A DNA stretch of 64,000 bases, from the NCBI GenBank assembly GCA_001643675.2, contig LSRY02000032.1, positions 310,001-374,000 on the forward strand, in the 5' to 3' direction. The translations under genes were made by a program, and so were the position numbers. The notes under the pieces are model-generated. The model was not told the origin of the DNA and searched no databases. It saw nothing but the letters and a program-made list of their open reading frames with translations. The DNA is from Monocercomonoides exilis (lineage: Eukaryota > Preaxostyla > Oxymonadida > Polymastigidae). Below are positions 37,201 to 47,533 of this stretch, piece by piece. Numbering within the stretch: the stretch's first letter is position 1; the number at the start of each line of letters is the position of its first letter.

Positions 37201-40200
37201 CCCATCTTCCCTTCCTCTTCATTCCACTTTCATTTCTTCTTCATCATCTTCGCTGACTCTATCTCAATGTTCTCTTTCCCTTCAAAATCCATCATCAGTA
37301 TTGGAATGCCTATTCTTGTCTGTTAATTCAGGAATCCTGATAATCGACAATTTCTCTGCTTCATCGATTGATTTGAGTGATTATCCATTGATCTCATTGT
37401 CTGGCAGTGATTCAAAGGAGGTGTTAATGAATACTCCCTGGTTGAACATGATGAACAGCAATTTCACAAAAATCGAAAGAGCAACTGGAAGTGGAGGGTG
37501 TGTGAGCATTGACAACAGCGATGATGAAAATACGAACACACAAATAAATATTGAAGAATGTGAATTTGATGGATGCTCTGTGCTTGCTGACGAAAGCAGT
37601 GGAGGTGCTGTTTTCGTGCAGATGAAGATGAACTCTCAATTGAATATTATTTCATGTTCATTCACAGGTTGCACAGCTCCAGTAGGAGAAGATAAAACTG
37701 GCTTTGGAGGAGGGATGGCACTGAAGCTGATTGATGACGATCCTTCGTTTGTGATATCATCCCCCATTTTTGACATTGAAAAGCCAAATGCTGCAAGATA
37801 TGGAAATGACCTGTTTGTTGAATCGTCCGACTTGACAAAGAGCATCACAAATACCTCTCTTCCATTTGTATCTGAGCATCTGGATGATATTTCCTTGGAT
37901 TCTCTGAGAGGCTTTGATGGAAGTGACACAACAGATGCAATTCCACTGGTGTACTTTTGGCTCTCACTTGGCTTAGAGATATTTGTTAGAGGTGATGGGA
38001 AAGATATACGTGCTTGTGGATTTTCAGATTATCCTTGTCTGTCAATTGATTATTCTTTAAATCGATTTTCTGAAGGAAATGAAAGAATGATCAGCATCAT
38101 TGGAAAAGGTATCCTTCAGAAATGTGTTGAACTCGGTGGAATTTCAATAAAATCGAATGACGGTGAAACTTGCTCTTTGGAATGCAGCTCTTCGATTGAA
38201 GGAGCAGAAGGTGCAGCAATGAAGATTAATGGCAATACCAATTTCGAACTGATAAACTTTGTGATTCCATCTTCATTCACAAGCGGAATCAACTATTTGA
38301 TGCATATAGGATCAAGCGAAGGACTGTTGAAGCTGAAAGATTGTTCGTTCGCTAAAAAAGAAGACAATAAAGAAGAAATGATTAACTTTGGGCTGATCAA
38401 AGCAGATGAAGGTGCTGTTTTGTTGAATTTTGTATCTATCCAATCATTGCGCTTTGAAAAAGATGTTATTTCTGTGCTATCATCAACGATTCTGAATATC
38501 AAAAATCTGACAATGAAGGATATTCAACTGGAAGGTTCAAGTGGATTGAGTATTGAAAAGAGCTCAAGAATAAAAAATGAAGTTAAACATGATATTGTTA
38601 TTGAGTGGAGTTCATTTGAAGAAGTCATCCAGAATACAACAGAAAATATCTCAATCATTCGAAACGCAAATGATCAGCCAACAAAAATTGTGATACGAAA
38701 CACAACGATGAGGAGATGTGGCGGATCGAAATGTGAAAAGGGAGGTGCGATGTTTCATGTGTTGAATGAAGGAGGAAAGTTTGACTGCTCATTTTGCACA
38801 GTATCTGAGTGTTTCTGCTCAACCACTGGAAGAGGTGGGTGGATGTTTCTCGGATGCACTTCAACAGTTGAACAACCACTGAATTTTGTGTTGTCGAATA
38901 TCACGTTCAGAGACAACTCTGCATTCAGAGGAAGAGACGTGTATGTGAGGTGTCGCTCAATAGAAAATCAAATAGCAGATGAACAATTCTTGCTGGATTT
39001 CAGAGCGCCATTTGTGAAGGGGCTCGCAATATGGGGTTGCACAGCAGACACATTTTTGGATGAAGAGGATCTTTTGTTGAGGGTTGTGAAATATCAGAGC
39101 GAGACGATATTTGTGTCTTCTGTTGCCGATAATCATTCAGACAGCAAGCAATGTGGAGAGTTCAGCATGCCATGCAAATCATTGAATGATGGAGTTCAAC
39201 ACATCATTCCATCTCTATTCTCACAGCTGTTGATCTTAGGGGAAACAGATATCGTTGAGGAATGTGATGTTCATGATGTGACCATTCGCTCATTGCAATC
39301 TCCTTCAACCGCTTTGGTGCATCTGAACTCAACAATTGCAGAAGAGGAAAGTCTAATCACAACCTCAGGGAATGTTCGGATTGAGAGATTGAATTTCAAC
39401 TTTGGTCAGCCATTTTCTTATTCAGGAAGTTCTATCATTCATCAAGCAAGTGGGGAACTTTCTCTTTCATTTGTTGATTTTTCTTCAGTTGGAGAGTCAG
39501 AAAGCGTTGAAGCTGTTGTTCTTTATTCCACGTTGCTGAGCATAGAAAATGGAATTTTACATATTGACAACTGCTCAATCTCATTCCTTTCATTCAATAA
39601 GCCTTCTTTTCTGTTGAGTGGAGATCACATTTCGTTGGCAAATGTGAAATTGAAACATATTGAAGCTTCAGAAAATGTATTTGAGCTTGGAGACTGCAAA
39701 AATGTTGCATTTGACAGAGTATCTGTTGATGGAGCGAATCTATCTGAAGGCTGCATCTTTTCAATAAACGATATAACTTTGGAAACAATATCTCTTGTGA
39801 GCACTTCATTCAAGAATTGCACTCGCAACTCGCCAGATGCCTCCATTCTCTCAGTGTCTCTTTCATCTTTCACTCGTGCAACGCTTTCAAATTGTTCTTG
39901 TGAATCTTGCGTTTCCACAGCAGATAAAGGGAGCATTATAAATGTCTGTGATTCGGAAAACATTTCGTTGAGCTCATGCAGTTTTTCAGGAGTGCTAACA
40001 AATCAACAAGAGTTTGGAAATAATATTGCTGCTGATGGAATATGCGAATGGAATGGATCTCTTGTGCACATTGAAAATTCTCATCTTCAGTCAAAAGAAA
40101 TAATGATAGAGAATTCATCGAAAGGAGGAATAACTATAAAAGGAGGAAGAATATTTATCGAAATGGGAATGCTGGCAAATAATAATCCTTTCATTGAAAA

Positions 40201-42082
40201 ATATCCCTCTCTTCGCCGAAACATCATCTGCTCTGATTCTGCCTCAATAACAATTTCCAGCTTGAAAGGTGGAGATGGACTGAAGGACAACTCTTCACTT
40301 TGGATTCTGAATGATGGATGCACACTTGGTGGAATAGCAGGAGAGAGAGAATCGCCTTTCTTCATTCCCAAACTGGAATCTGCCCTGGTTGTGGGATCAG
40401 AAGCTGAAGAATACAACAAAATCAGGTTCAAAGGATCATTGTTTCTGCCATGTGGTCTGTCTTTCGGGTTGACATACACAACAGGCGATGAGGAGCTGAT
40501 TGAGAAGTATGATTTTAATGAAGACGGATTCATCTCGGAAGGAGAAGTCGAAGGTGTAATTCATAGCAGTAATTTGACATCTGCGCTTGCGGAGACAGAA
40601 ATATCCGTGAGCATTCTGTTTGGAAATCCATCGTTTCCATCAAAAACAGAATCGTTCATATTGAAGAATAGAAGCGAGCCCAAATCAAATGGAGATGAAA
40701 AATCTGTTGAAAGTGGAAAAGGAGTCAATTCATTGTGGATTATAATTGTCGTTTCTTGCATTGTATTTATCATCTTGTTGTTGATAATTGTTGCTGTGAC
40801 TGTTAGGTGGAGAAAGCAAAAGAGGAGGACAGAAGAGCTGGAAGTGATTGTGAATGACACAGTGAAGAAGGATCCGAAGGCATTCGAGATGGTGACGATG
40901 GAGATGTCACCCGAGGAGCAGTGGCGGAGAGCTGAGAGGGAGGCAGAGAAGAAGAATGAGGAAAGGATGAAGAAGAGGGTGTATGAGAAAAGCTTGGGAC
41001 ATTCAGAGTCATCTGAGCATCTTCTGTCTGAGAGTGGATCAACTGAATACATCCTTGGAAGGGATTCAGACAAGATTCCTGATTGGGTGTTGGAAAAATT
41101 GGAAGAGGAAGAAGATGATGTTTCGAGAAAGAGAACTCCATCACCATCCATCTCATCCACCTCAACCACAGACACATCAGACACAGAATCCACTTTTGTT
41201 CGTGGGGAGGATCTGTGTCCAACCACTTCATCGATGTCGAATCTGGTGGATGCAATGGCCTGCTCCTCGCCACACGAGAAGCTGATTGTGGACTTGAGGG
41301 ATTCGCTGTTCATGTTGTTGCATGGAAGGAACAAGACAAAGGAGATGGCAATCGGATCCTTGAAAGAGAGGGAGATGACAGCTGCACAGATCCTGTTCTG
41401 GGTGGCTAATCTCGCACTCCATTCATTTGACGAGATGGAAAATCCTCTTCAGTCATTATCCAATCTGAGTCCGCATATTGTTCTCTTCTCAGAACACATG
41501 GTGATCTGCATTGTGATGCATTCAGACTTATTGTCCGATGATGACTCAGATTCATCATCCATCTCTTCGTCAACTGTTGTCACATCTGCAAGCGACGAAG
41601 ACGATGATGGTGATAGAGACTCACTTCCATCATCCGCCTTTGAGGAAGAGGATGATTTCAAAAAAGAGTGTCTGAGGTGGAAGGCGCCAGAGCTGCTGAT
41701 CAACAAGAAGATGGGAGCAACAAAGAAGACAGTTGTGTTCTCGATTGGGATGATGCTGTGGGAGAGTCTGACGCTGGATATTCCGTTTGGCGAGTATGAG
41801 GCAGTAATAGCTGGAGACAAAATTACGAAAGGAGAAAGGCCAAAATTGGACGTTGTCCAATGTTCTGCTTTCTATAGCCTTGTGAAGAATTGCGTGTCAC
41901 AATCGCCGTCCGCACGCCCTTCTCTTTTTGAGCTCAAAAGAGACTTTATAACTCATTTCCCGTCTGGTGCTGCGATCCTCACAGTTACAGATGCAATTGG
42001 CTTTGAGAATGCCACAGACAATGCCGATGGAAGCGAGACGCTCATCGATTCGGAAATCAGAAGCACCCAAACAGAAACGTGA
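34214..42082 (+). CDS. PMP-like beta-helix membrane protein with cytoplasmic pseudokinase
   Basis: A single exon encodes up to 2622 residues. The likely start is the internal ATG at 34265, where MILIFSFLVLGGVRSSES looks like a signal peptide. About 2100 extracellular residues carry repeated GGAI/GGGx turns (GGAIHI, GGAIYA, GGAICI, GGGLSI, GGAVFV, GGAMFH), as in Chlamydia polymorphic membrane proteins and right-handed beta-helix folds. Four copies of a Cys pair unit such as CGIAQFPCLTLKH mark module boundaries. A canonical EF-hand loop DFNEDGFISEGE follows (about residues 2101-2112). One membrane helix (about 2172-2196) precedes basic WRKQKRR. The cytoplasmic tail ends in a degenerate kinase C-lobe with RWKAPELL and VFSIGMMLWE. 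The aspartate usual before FSIG is replaced by valine, and no DFG, HRD or lysine motif is found. A surface receptor or adhesin with a pseudokinase tail is inferred; ligand unknown. Confidence 0.85.
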   Translation: MIKKCSIINNVFYNPKKMILIFSFLVLGGVRSSESTGLCLGDDASDKMGLKKVRIAKMRLKHSLENEGTKNKKWLCALGDTGNRKQFDVYRKNDLSGLMSEVEGTWRARNSSSMLVGMVFVQQKTRSLFIVEKYSVVSICSSILVRDANPPISFENRESVLRFANLTLEHESQNEAVQSICFAEGKESSTSMDNCLVSDLRFCGSGLICGIDSHSISIKNTIIRNITREGKLLQTDKPSAIGRKTEESSIENCLLISTENAFFGSAIYGLKGTVRFHCKNTSVISNRDRNDGYTSQSRINTSDSVSLSNSEWIDCNSTTNGGAIHITGNTASILTLSNCYFQGNIAQSGRGGAIYAESISQISICDSIFLNCQAPGSLNEAGGAICITSPQTTYIVRNNSFRNCYVGNDGGGLSIDRKTSVTTGDIISDCLFYNCTTSNVSTPTGGGIQMWEMQVPPEVSGCAFLNNFALKGGGGFSLYVPKQITNTVLYFCFFHNNSQGAGRTGGCDILLQNQNNNAIDTNCYSTRQIGIRVGTNDGSIVDRSEWLRNDGGRVRFVSSTETQPHAMDAFVCGINESYPCCTISHCLTQLIPEFVKDIKVLTGTIIVTKNVDCGADGLSIYGESDLSSKIQTELESAGLSLFSASTGTLTVSDISLVHDSAYANNRGSKLFVITKAGEMHIGRLNISAGSGHSAQTTFSTELINIQSGMLQMESVNWAKIISANSLFSLSLTNEISLAFSECSFSGIERTTSGSAVMSFSNDKANIELNSCSFFGCGSTTSTDGGSMMLCVGEANEVKVEGGTFDGCFCSSSNGLGGGILLQLLDENPDFLISSSFSSNTAKWGRDIFVLSPNLEKTAKSQKITCVTASSDSADRVRGFDNGNTTLAIPLCIYLLPTPAEIYVRNAEASDHLRCGIAQFPCLTLKHSFTRQTEEKKVVVKGTIPVCDEFVLSSQKHVIRGNDDQSGWTVSDASTTSNSALLTATIETELSKLIFSLPSSLPLHSTFISSSSSSLTLSQCSLSLQNPSSVLECLFLSVNSGILIIDNFSASSIDLSDYPLISLSGSDSKEVLMNTPWLNMMNSNFTKIERATGSGGCVSIDNSDDENTNTQINIEECEFDGCSVLADESSGGAVFVQMKMNSQLNIISCSFTGCTAPVGEDKTGFGGGMALKLIDDDPSFVISSPIFDIEKPNAARYGNDLFVESSDLTKSITNTSLPFVSEHLDDISLDSLRGFDGSDTTDAIPLVYFWLSLGLEIFVRGDGKDIRACGFSDYPCLSIDYSLNRFSEGNERMISIIGKGILQKCVELGGISIKSNDGETCSLECSSSIEGAEGAAMKINGNTNFELINFVIPSSFTSGINYLMHIGSSEGLLKLKDCSFAKKEDNKEEMINFGLIKADEGAVLLNFVSIQSLRFEKDVISVLSSTILNIKNLTMKDIQLEGSSGLSIEKSSRIKNEVKHDIVIEWSSFEEVIQNTTENISIIRNANDQPTKIVIRNTTMRRCGGSKCEKGGAMFHVLNEGGKFDCSFCTVSECFCSTTGRGGWMFLGCTSTVEQPLNFVLSNITFRDNSAFRGRDVYVRCRSIENQIADEQFLLDFRAPFVKGLAIWGCTADTFLDEEDLLLRVVKYQSETIFVSSVADNHSDSKQCGEFSMPCKSLNDGVQHIIPSLFSQLLILGETDIVEECDVHDVTIRSLQSPSTALVHLNSTIAEEESLITTSGNVRIERLNFNFGQPFSYSGSSIIHQASGELSLSFVDFSSVGESESVEAVVLYSTLLSIENGILHIDNCSISFLSFNKPSFLLSGDHISLANVKLKHIEASENVFELGDCKNVAFDRVSVDGANLSEGCIFSINDITLETISLVSTSFKNCTRNSPDASILSVSLSSFTRATLSNCSCESCVSTADKGSIINVCDSENISLSSCSFSGVLTNQQEFGNNIAADGICEWNGSLVHIENSHLQSKEIMIENSSKGGITIKGGRIFIEMGMLANNNPFIEKYPSLRRNIICSDSASITISSLKGGDGLKDNSSLWILNDGCTLGGIAGERESPFFIPKLESALVVGSEAEEYNKIRFKGSLFLPCGLSFGLTYTTGDEELIEKYDFNEDGFISEGEVEGVIHSSNLTSALAETEISVSILFGNPSFPSKTESFILKNRSEPKSNGDEKSVESGKGVNSLWIIIVVSCIVFIILLLIIVAVTVRWRKQKRRTEELEVIVNDTVKKDPKAFEMVTMEMSPEEQWRRAEREAEKKNEERMKKRVYEKSLGHSESSEHLLSESGSTEYILGRDSDKIPDWVLEKLEEEEDDVSRKRTPSPSISSTSTTDTSDTESTFVRGEDLCPTTSSMSNLVDAMACSSPHEKLIVDLRDSLFMLLHGRNKTKEMAIGSLKEREMTAAQILFWVANLALHSFDEMENPLQSLSNLSPHIVLFSEHMVICIVMHSDLLSDDDSDSSSISSSTVVTSASDEDDDGDRDSLPSSAFEEEDDFKKECLRWKAPELLINKKMGATKKTVVFSIGMMLWESLTLDIPFGEYEAVIAGDKITKGERPKLDVVQCSAFYSLVKNCVSQSPSARPSLFELKRDFITHFPSGAAILTVTDAIGFENATDNADGSETLIDSEIRSTQTET

Positions 42083-42489
42083 AATCTATCTTTTGTACCT
42101 TATTCATTTCATCTGATAGAGTATTCAATCATTTAGCATATGTTATGCTTCCATTTTCTTTCTTGCCTTCAATTTTTCGTGTTTCACTTGTCGTTTTCAC
42201 TCATTTTCCGTTCATTTCAATCTCAGAATCTCAGCTGTTCTCAACGATAGAACTCCGCATATATCCTTGCTTTTCAATTTGATTATTGCAAGAAAAATCT
42301 TGCAATGAAGAAAAAAAAATATCGTTCGATTTTCAAAATGTACATTTTTCCGATTCCTTTTTGGCGTTTGGATGTGAGCATTCACATGCGTTCATCTAAA
42401 TTTATTGGTGATATGGAGCGAGCTGTCAGAGAATGAAATGCTTTTCCAAAGATAAATGAATGCGTTTTCCAATCAAGCAGCACAATCTT
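42083..42489. other. Spacer after the beta-helix protein
   Basis: No defended feature is seen. Base composition is somewhat less AT-rich than other spacers, and part may belong to the decayed gene that follows on the minus strand. Confidence 0.4.
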
Positions 42490-43200
42490 TTCGATTATCT
42501 CCTGCCTTTCTCATCAAAACAATAAATTTTTAGCAAATCCTTCTCGGATGTCTCTTCATTTTTCATATGGTTCTTGTCGTGAACCCTGTAAATGCGCCAG
42601 TAAATCAAAGTTAACCTTGCTCTGCAAATCGTGAGTTTTGCTCGAGTCGAAATCTGCTCTTCTGCCAGCCAGGAAAAATCGCAAAAGCAGCCCAGCCCAT
42701 GAAAACGCATTATTTGCAATCTGTTTTTGTTTTGATCCTCCGATTCTCAACACTCACATGGAAAAGTGAACCAACACTGAAGAATTGTATCTTCCCCAAC
42801 TTCGTGGAATCCTTGCTCATTTCGTTCAAAATGCATTCCTCCAAGCAAAATAAATTAAGAAAATTCATCGTTGCGCATGGTGGCATGATCCTGCTTCCAA
42901 GCTCAAAAAAAGTGTTGAATATTCCGTTTATTGTTTCTTCACTTTTCCTCTCCAAAAAAATCGCCTGAACGTGTTCCTAACAGATTGATAATCTCCCACT
43001 TTCAGATCTTATCCGTAGCAACGGTAACAATGAGATGCATGTTTGAAAGCGCGTGGAAGGAGCAGAACAAGTAAATAATAATGAACAGAACTGAAGTCAT
43101 TTTCAACCAAGAAAAATCTTACCTCAACAATTACAATAATTTTTACTGCAACGCCTCTGCTGCGAAATAAGTCTATTATTCATCTTCAAGTCACAGAGCG
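42490..43200 (-). pseudogene. Decayed minus-strand gene, family unknown
   Basis: Several minus-strand pieces have coding character but lie in different frames with stops between them. In order of transcription they include FRSRGVAVKIIVIVE (near 43150), FLERKSEETINGIFNTFFEL running on to HVSVENRRIKTKTD (42965-42713), and FCDFSWLAEEQISTRAK with RLTLIYWRIYRVHDKN (42690-42500). GC content is above that of the flanks. No known domain is recognised. A broken lineage-specific gene is the simplest reading, but an intron-rich functional gene is not excluded. Confidence 0.4.
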
Positions 43201-43962
43201 CGGGATTTTTCATTTTCATTCACCCAACATTACCTTTTTATCACAAAATATTTATTCAAAAATCTCTTCAAAAGAAAGTCAATGAAAATATAAAGTGAAA
43301 CTTTGAAAAATACGGTGATATGTTTTAACATATTCAGTTTTGACATTTGGACATTTATTTGTTTTCTTGTATTTTTTTTTTCTTTTTTGATTAAAAATTA
43401 TAAAGATAAATGTTAGATGGACTGGATTTCTGAACTTAGAGAGAAACAATTATTTGGAATTCAAATAATTATTCCAACTGTTGTCAATTGAACTATTTTT
43501 TTATCCTGCACCATTTCTCAAAACAGGAATTATTGAATGATTCGATTTTATATGAATGATTCAAATTTGAGTTTTCGGTTTCTTTTTAATTCAATAAGTT
43601 CTTTCTTCAATTTGATTCAAATTTTTGCGAAAAATCACAAACAGTATATATCTTTTCTTCAAACATTAAAATGTGAATTGCCTTTTGAAAAATGAATAAA
43701 TAAAATAATCAAAAATAAAATAAAAATCCCAAAAAATTATTGTGTTCTCTCAAAAAATAACTTATTGATCAAAACACGATTAAAGAAAAGTTTTGATTTT
43801 CTTAATAAGAAGCCAAATCATCTGACATTGTTTGCTTTTGATTTTTTGCTTCATAAAAGAATCATTCATTAAGTGTTTATCAAGTTTATTATCTTTTATA
43901 TCAGGGCAAACAAAAAAGAAAAAATATCTTCTTATTTTTCCGAATTAAATAAAGAGTTACAA
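43201..43962. other. AT-rich spacer
   Basis: About 760 bases of very AT-rich sequence show no gene. Coding-like sequence in frame with the next gene reaches upstream to about 43905, behind an acceptor-like ATATCAG, so a further 5' exon may lie here unrecognised. Confidence 0.45.
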
Positions 43963-45388
43963 ATGATACAATCGATAGAAAAGTTTGAAGGTACGAAATG
44001 AGATTTTTCTTTGATTATTTTCCTTTGCTCCGTTTTTTTTAAGAGTTGCTTGCAATGCTTGAAAAAAGTTCTGAAAATGAACAAAAACGTGTAATCGAGG
44101 AAATGAATATAATCATTGAAAAAATGGATAGCAATGAACTATTTTCGGTTTTGACAGAAAAAATGCTCAACAGAGTCGATGGAATGATTGAAGAAAAGAT
44201 ATTTTCTTTTGAAAATACAATTTTGTTTCTGAGCCAGATGGGATATTTCAAAACGTTGAAAGACAGACAGGGACGATATTTTAATTATTCTTTGTTGTGC
44301 AATAGAATCAGAAAGATGATTATTTATGAAGGGCAGAAGAAAGATGAAAAGAACGAAAAGTTACTTGTTGATCTTTGCGAATGCTATCTGTTTTTTAACG
44401 AAGTTTATTCATCTGAATTGTTTTTCATCTGTGTGCCTTGTCTTTTGAAAGCTTCGCTGAACAAAGAGGAAAGCGAGGAAGCACAAAGGAAAGTGGAAAT
44501 GGCGTTGGTGGCTTTAGATAATATAAGTCAATATAAAGTGTGAACGATATTTCATTATTCTTCTTTATAAATTTTTTTTTTCATATTTTAAATTTTTAAT
44601 TTTTTTATAAATTTCTACAGAAAATCGAGAAAGGATTATATTTGAATGAAATTAAAGAAATCCTTAAATATCATCAGGAGCATCGCAATTTGACACGACT
44701 TGCATATCAGTCTGCTTGGAAATTTTTGATAAATAGACTTTACAATGATGAAAGCTTGGAAGAGATGAGCGCGAATGAACTGCATTTTGCGAGAGAAGCA
44801 TCAAGAGAATTGGATGAGCTATCGAAATGTGTTGATTGGAAGAGGAAAGAAGAGAAAGGGAAGAAGGGAAGAGATTGGAAAGACATGACTATCATAAAGA
44901 ATTGGCTCCAAAAATTGAACGAGTTCTTTTTGCTTTTCCCCACATGGAAAGAAGAATGCGATGAAGTGATTCGGTGTGTTGTTGGGATTTGCAGAGCAGC
45001 GAGAGAGAGTGAAAATGAAATATATGAAGAGGGCCTTTCTCTTTTGCACACAATTATAAATATGGAGAATGTTCGTACTGTTGTCTTTTTGAATGGAGGT
45101 GTGTTTAATCTAATTATGGAGGAGATGCAGCAGCCAACATTGATCAGCAATTTGTTATTGAGACACTTGAAATTCTGCTTGATATTTACATTCAGATTGA
45201 AAAGAAAGGCAGAAAGTGAAATTGAAGAAGCGAATAGAAGGCCAGCAAAGATGAAGTTATTTGAAGAGCTGGAAGAAGAAGGATATGAAGATATCATCAC
45301 AAGCCTTTATAGAATTATTCTTAAATTAGACAGTATGTTTTATTTCCGAGTATCATTGGACATAGTTGATTATTTCGTAAATATTTAA
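43963..45388 (+). CDS. Lineage-type helical protein, function unknown
   Basis: Three exons, 43963-43990, 44044-44537 and 44621-45388, give about 429 residues. The protein is almost wholly alpha-helical with Leu/Glu-rich segments, such as ELLAMLEKSSENEQKRVIEE, LVDLCECYLFFNEVYSSELF and LYLNEIKEILKYHQEHRNLT. This suggests an ARM/HEAT-like solenoid. I recall close relatives as a large family in oxymonad genomes, without assigned function; that is memory, not a search. Introns are 53 nt (GTACGA) and 83 nt (GTGTGA), both phase-consistent. The chosen ATG is the first in frame. An upstream coding-like extension (…SSYFSELNKELQ) behind an acceptor suggests the true start lies in an earlier exon. Confidence 0.7.
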
Positions 45389-45849
45389 ATAACAAAATAG
45401 ATTTCGTTTCATAACTCAAGATTTATTTTGCGTATTTTTTTTAACAATTCATATCGCAATTCAACAACATTTTTCAGAAGATTATTCAAAGTTTTCTTGT
45501 ATTTTTTGATCCAAATATTGCTTTCTTTTTGAAAATAAAAGCCATTTCCTCTGCAGAATATCCTTCTGTCTTTTCATTAAAGAAAAATCAAAAGAAAAAT
45601 ATTGCATGAGATTTATGTTTTCCATTTGCTAAAAAATAAAATGGAAAATGAAGAAAATAAAATTTAAGAAGCCTTCTTTACTGATCAAAAATTACAATAA
45701 CAGAAAGAAAGACACAGGAAAAACAAAATTAAAAATAGAATATCATTATGTATTATTTCAAACATCTAAAAACAAAATCTATCAATAAAAATATTCTGGC
45801 AATTCATTAAAAGGTACAACCAAACATCGATGTAATCTGCATCAAACTG
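45389..45849. other. AT-rich spacer
   Basis: No gene, repeat or RNA-like island is recognised between the helical-protein gene and the decayed minus-strand gene. Confidence 0.5.
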
Positions 45850-47200
45850 CTATTTCAGTGCATTTCTACAAATTCATCGGAAAGCTTCTCTTCAAGCAAT
45901 GGCTTCTTCACTTTAAACAGTGAATACAAAGCAATCGAGAACCCATATTTTTCACTTGGCACAGCGATCAATACAGAATTTGGAAAACGAAATAAACAAC
46001 TCTTGAGCTGTTTTCCGAAATGAAATTTGCACAAATTTTTTTATTCATGTCAATCTCCAATGAAACTGCACATGCAATATTTAGAAATTCACAAGCTACG
46101 TCATGGCTTTCGAAACGAAGAATATTTTCATCAAACTTTGCACTTGTCCCGCCAAGTTGATTGATTCAATTATTTTGTAAAATTATAAAAGCCTCAATCA
46201 AAGCAGCTCCAATTTTAAAATTCGATCTATCGCAACGAACACTCTATGTGCAACGCCAAACTCCTTCTCGAATGGTAAACGATGACAAAAGAATCCATAC
46301 GATGTCAGAAATCCATAACACTTGAGCCATTCCATTCTCATTCCAGATGAACATGCAATGGTAGCACATCCCATGACTCCACAAGTTCTTCCACTAAAAA
46401 CAAAAAGATAATCTTTCTTATCCTCTAAGCGGATAGATTTAACATCGTCTCCCACGCAAGCTTTTGAAGTTATTTCCAATCTTTTGAATCGACATAAACC
46501 AAAAAGGCTTTCATTTTTGATTGAATCCTCTTGAATTGTCAATGTGCCAGATTCTGGTGACTTATGTTCTTCTATCTTTAATGTTGGTGGTCTGCTTTGT
46601 TTCAATTCATCTGAGCCCTCAGCCACGCTAATTCCATAAATGCTCTTTTCCACAGAAAAATGACATTCATTTGGATCGTATCCTTCGTTCATTTGATCCA
46701 AAAAGTTTCAGCTGAATTCTCAACTGAAGTTGGAGTGTTACGCAATTTAACAGAAGGCTTGACGTATCGTAAACGATCAAAACTTGCTCCGTTAGTCATT
46801 GACATAAGCAAAAGATTCGTCGAGCGACTTTTGCTCCTTTTGGTGCTGAAAAAAAAACATATGTGCACAACTGGCATTTTGTTGATCTTTCTTCTGCACT
46901 TTAAGCTGAGAAACATTTTTGTAAAATCTGAAAAGTGCCAGCAATTTGTTGCATTTTGTCATCTCGGTTTTCTTCTACAAGCATTCTTTTCTTATGTTGG
47001 ATGGCAATAATTTTCCATATTTTGTAGACTTTTTAAAAAATCAAAATTCGCATTGTCATTCGAAAATCCATCCAATGGATAAAGAGTCTGCAGTTTTTGT
47101 TGAAATCTCCATTCATTATATTGAAAATAGATTATCTTTAAGGAGAAGAATTTTTTGTTGCAAAAAGACTCGCTGTAAATGTAATTTTTTAATGATGTCT
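45850..47200 (-). pseudogene. Decayed minus-strand gene, family unknown
   Basis: Coding-like pieces in shifting minus-strand frames run through this interval. They include YNEWRFQQKLQTLYPLDGF (near 47110), STNLLLMSMTNGASFDRLRY with YVKPSVKLRNTPTSVEN (46820-46700), a longer open piece ECHFSVEKSIYGISVAEGSD to GVAHRVFVAIDRILKLELL (46701-46198), then FDENILRFESHDVACEFLN and KYGFSIALYSLFKVKKPLL (46150-45870). Stops and frame changes separate them at points without convincing splice sites. No family is recognised. The region lies beside an intact transposon and other broken genes, consistent with neutral decay. Confidence 0.45.
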
Positions 47201-47533
47201 TGCATCCCTTTCACAATAAATTTCAAATGCTCTATATCAACTGAAAACTAAATATAATCAGTAATTTTTCCCAAATAAATAACAATTACAAAATGCTGAA
47301 CAACAAAAGAATTCAGCGCAATATTGATAAATAAAGTGCTATATACTAATGTCCAACTAATTTCTATCTAATGCATCTATATTCATTAAAATACAAGCTA
47401 TGCTCTTTATGTACAAAAGGTTTTTTAAAATTTCATGATCAAACAATTCCCAATATAATTTAATTTTTCATCATGTGATTATGGGAAAGATTTTTGAAAA
47501 AATATTGTATCGTGCTTTTGTTTAATTTGAAAA
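47201..47533. other. AT-rich spacer left of the Merlin element
   Basis: No feature is seen up to the 8-bp target duplication at 47534. Confidence 0.5.
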
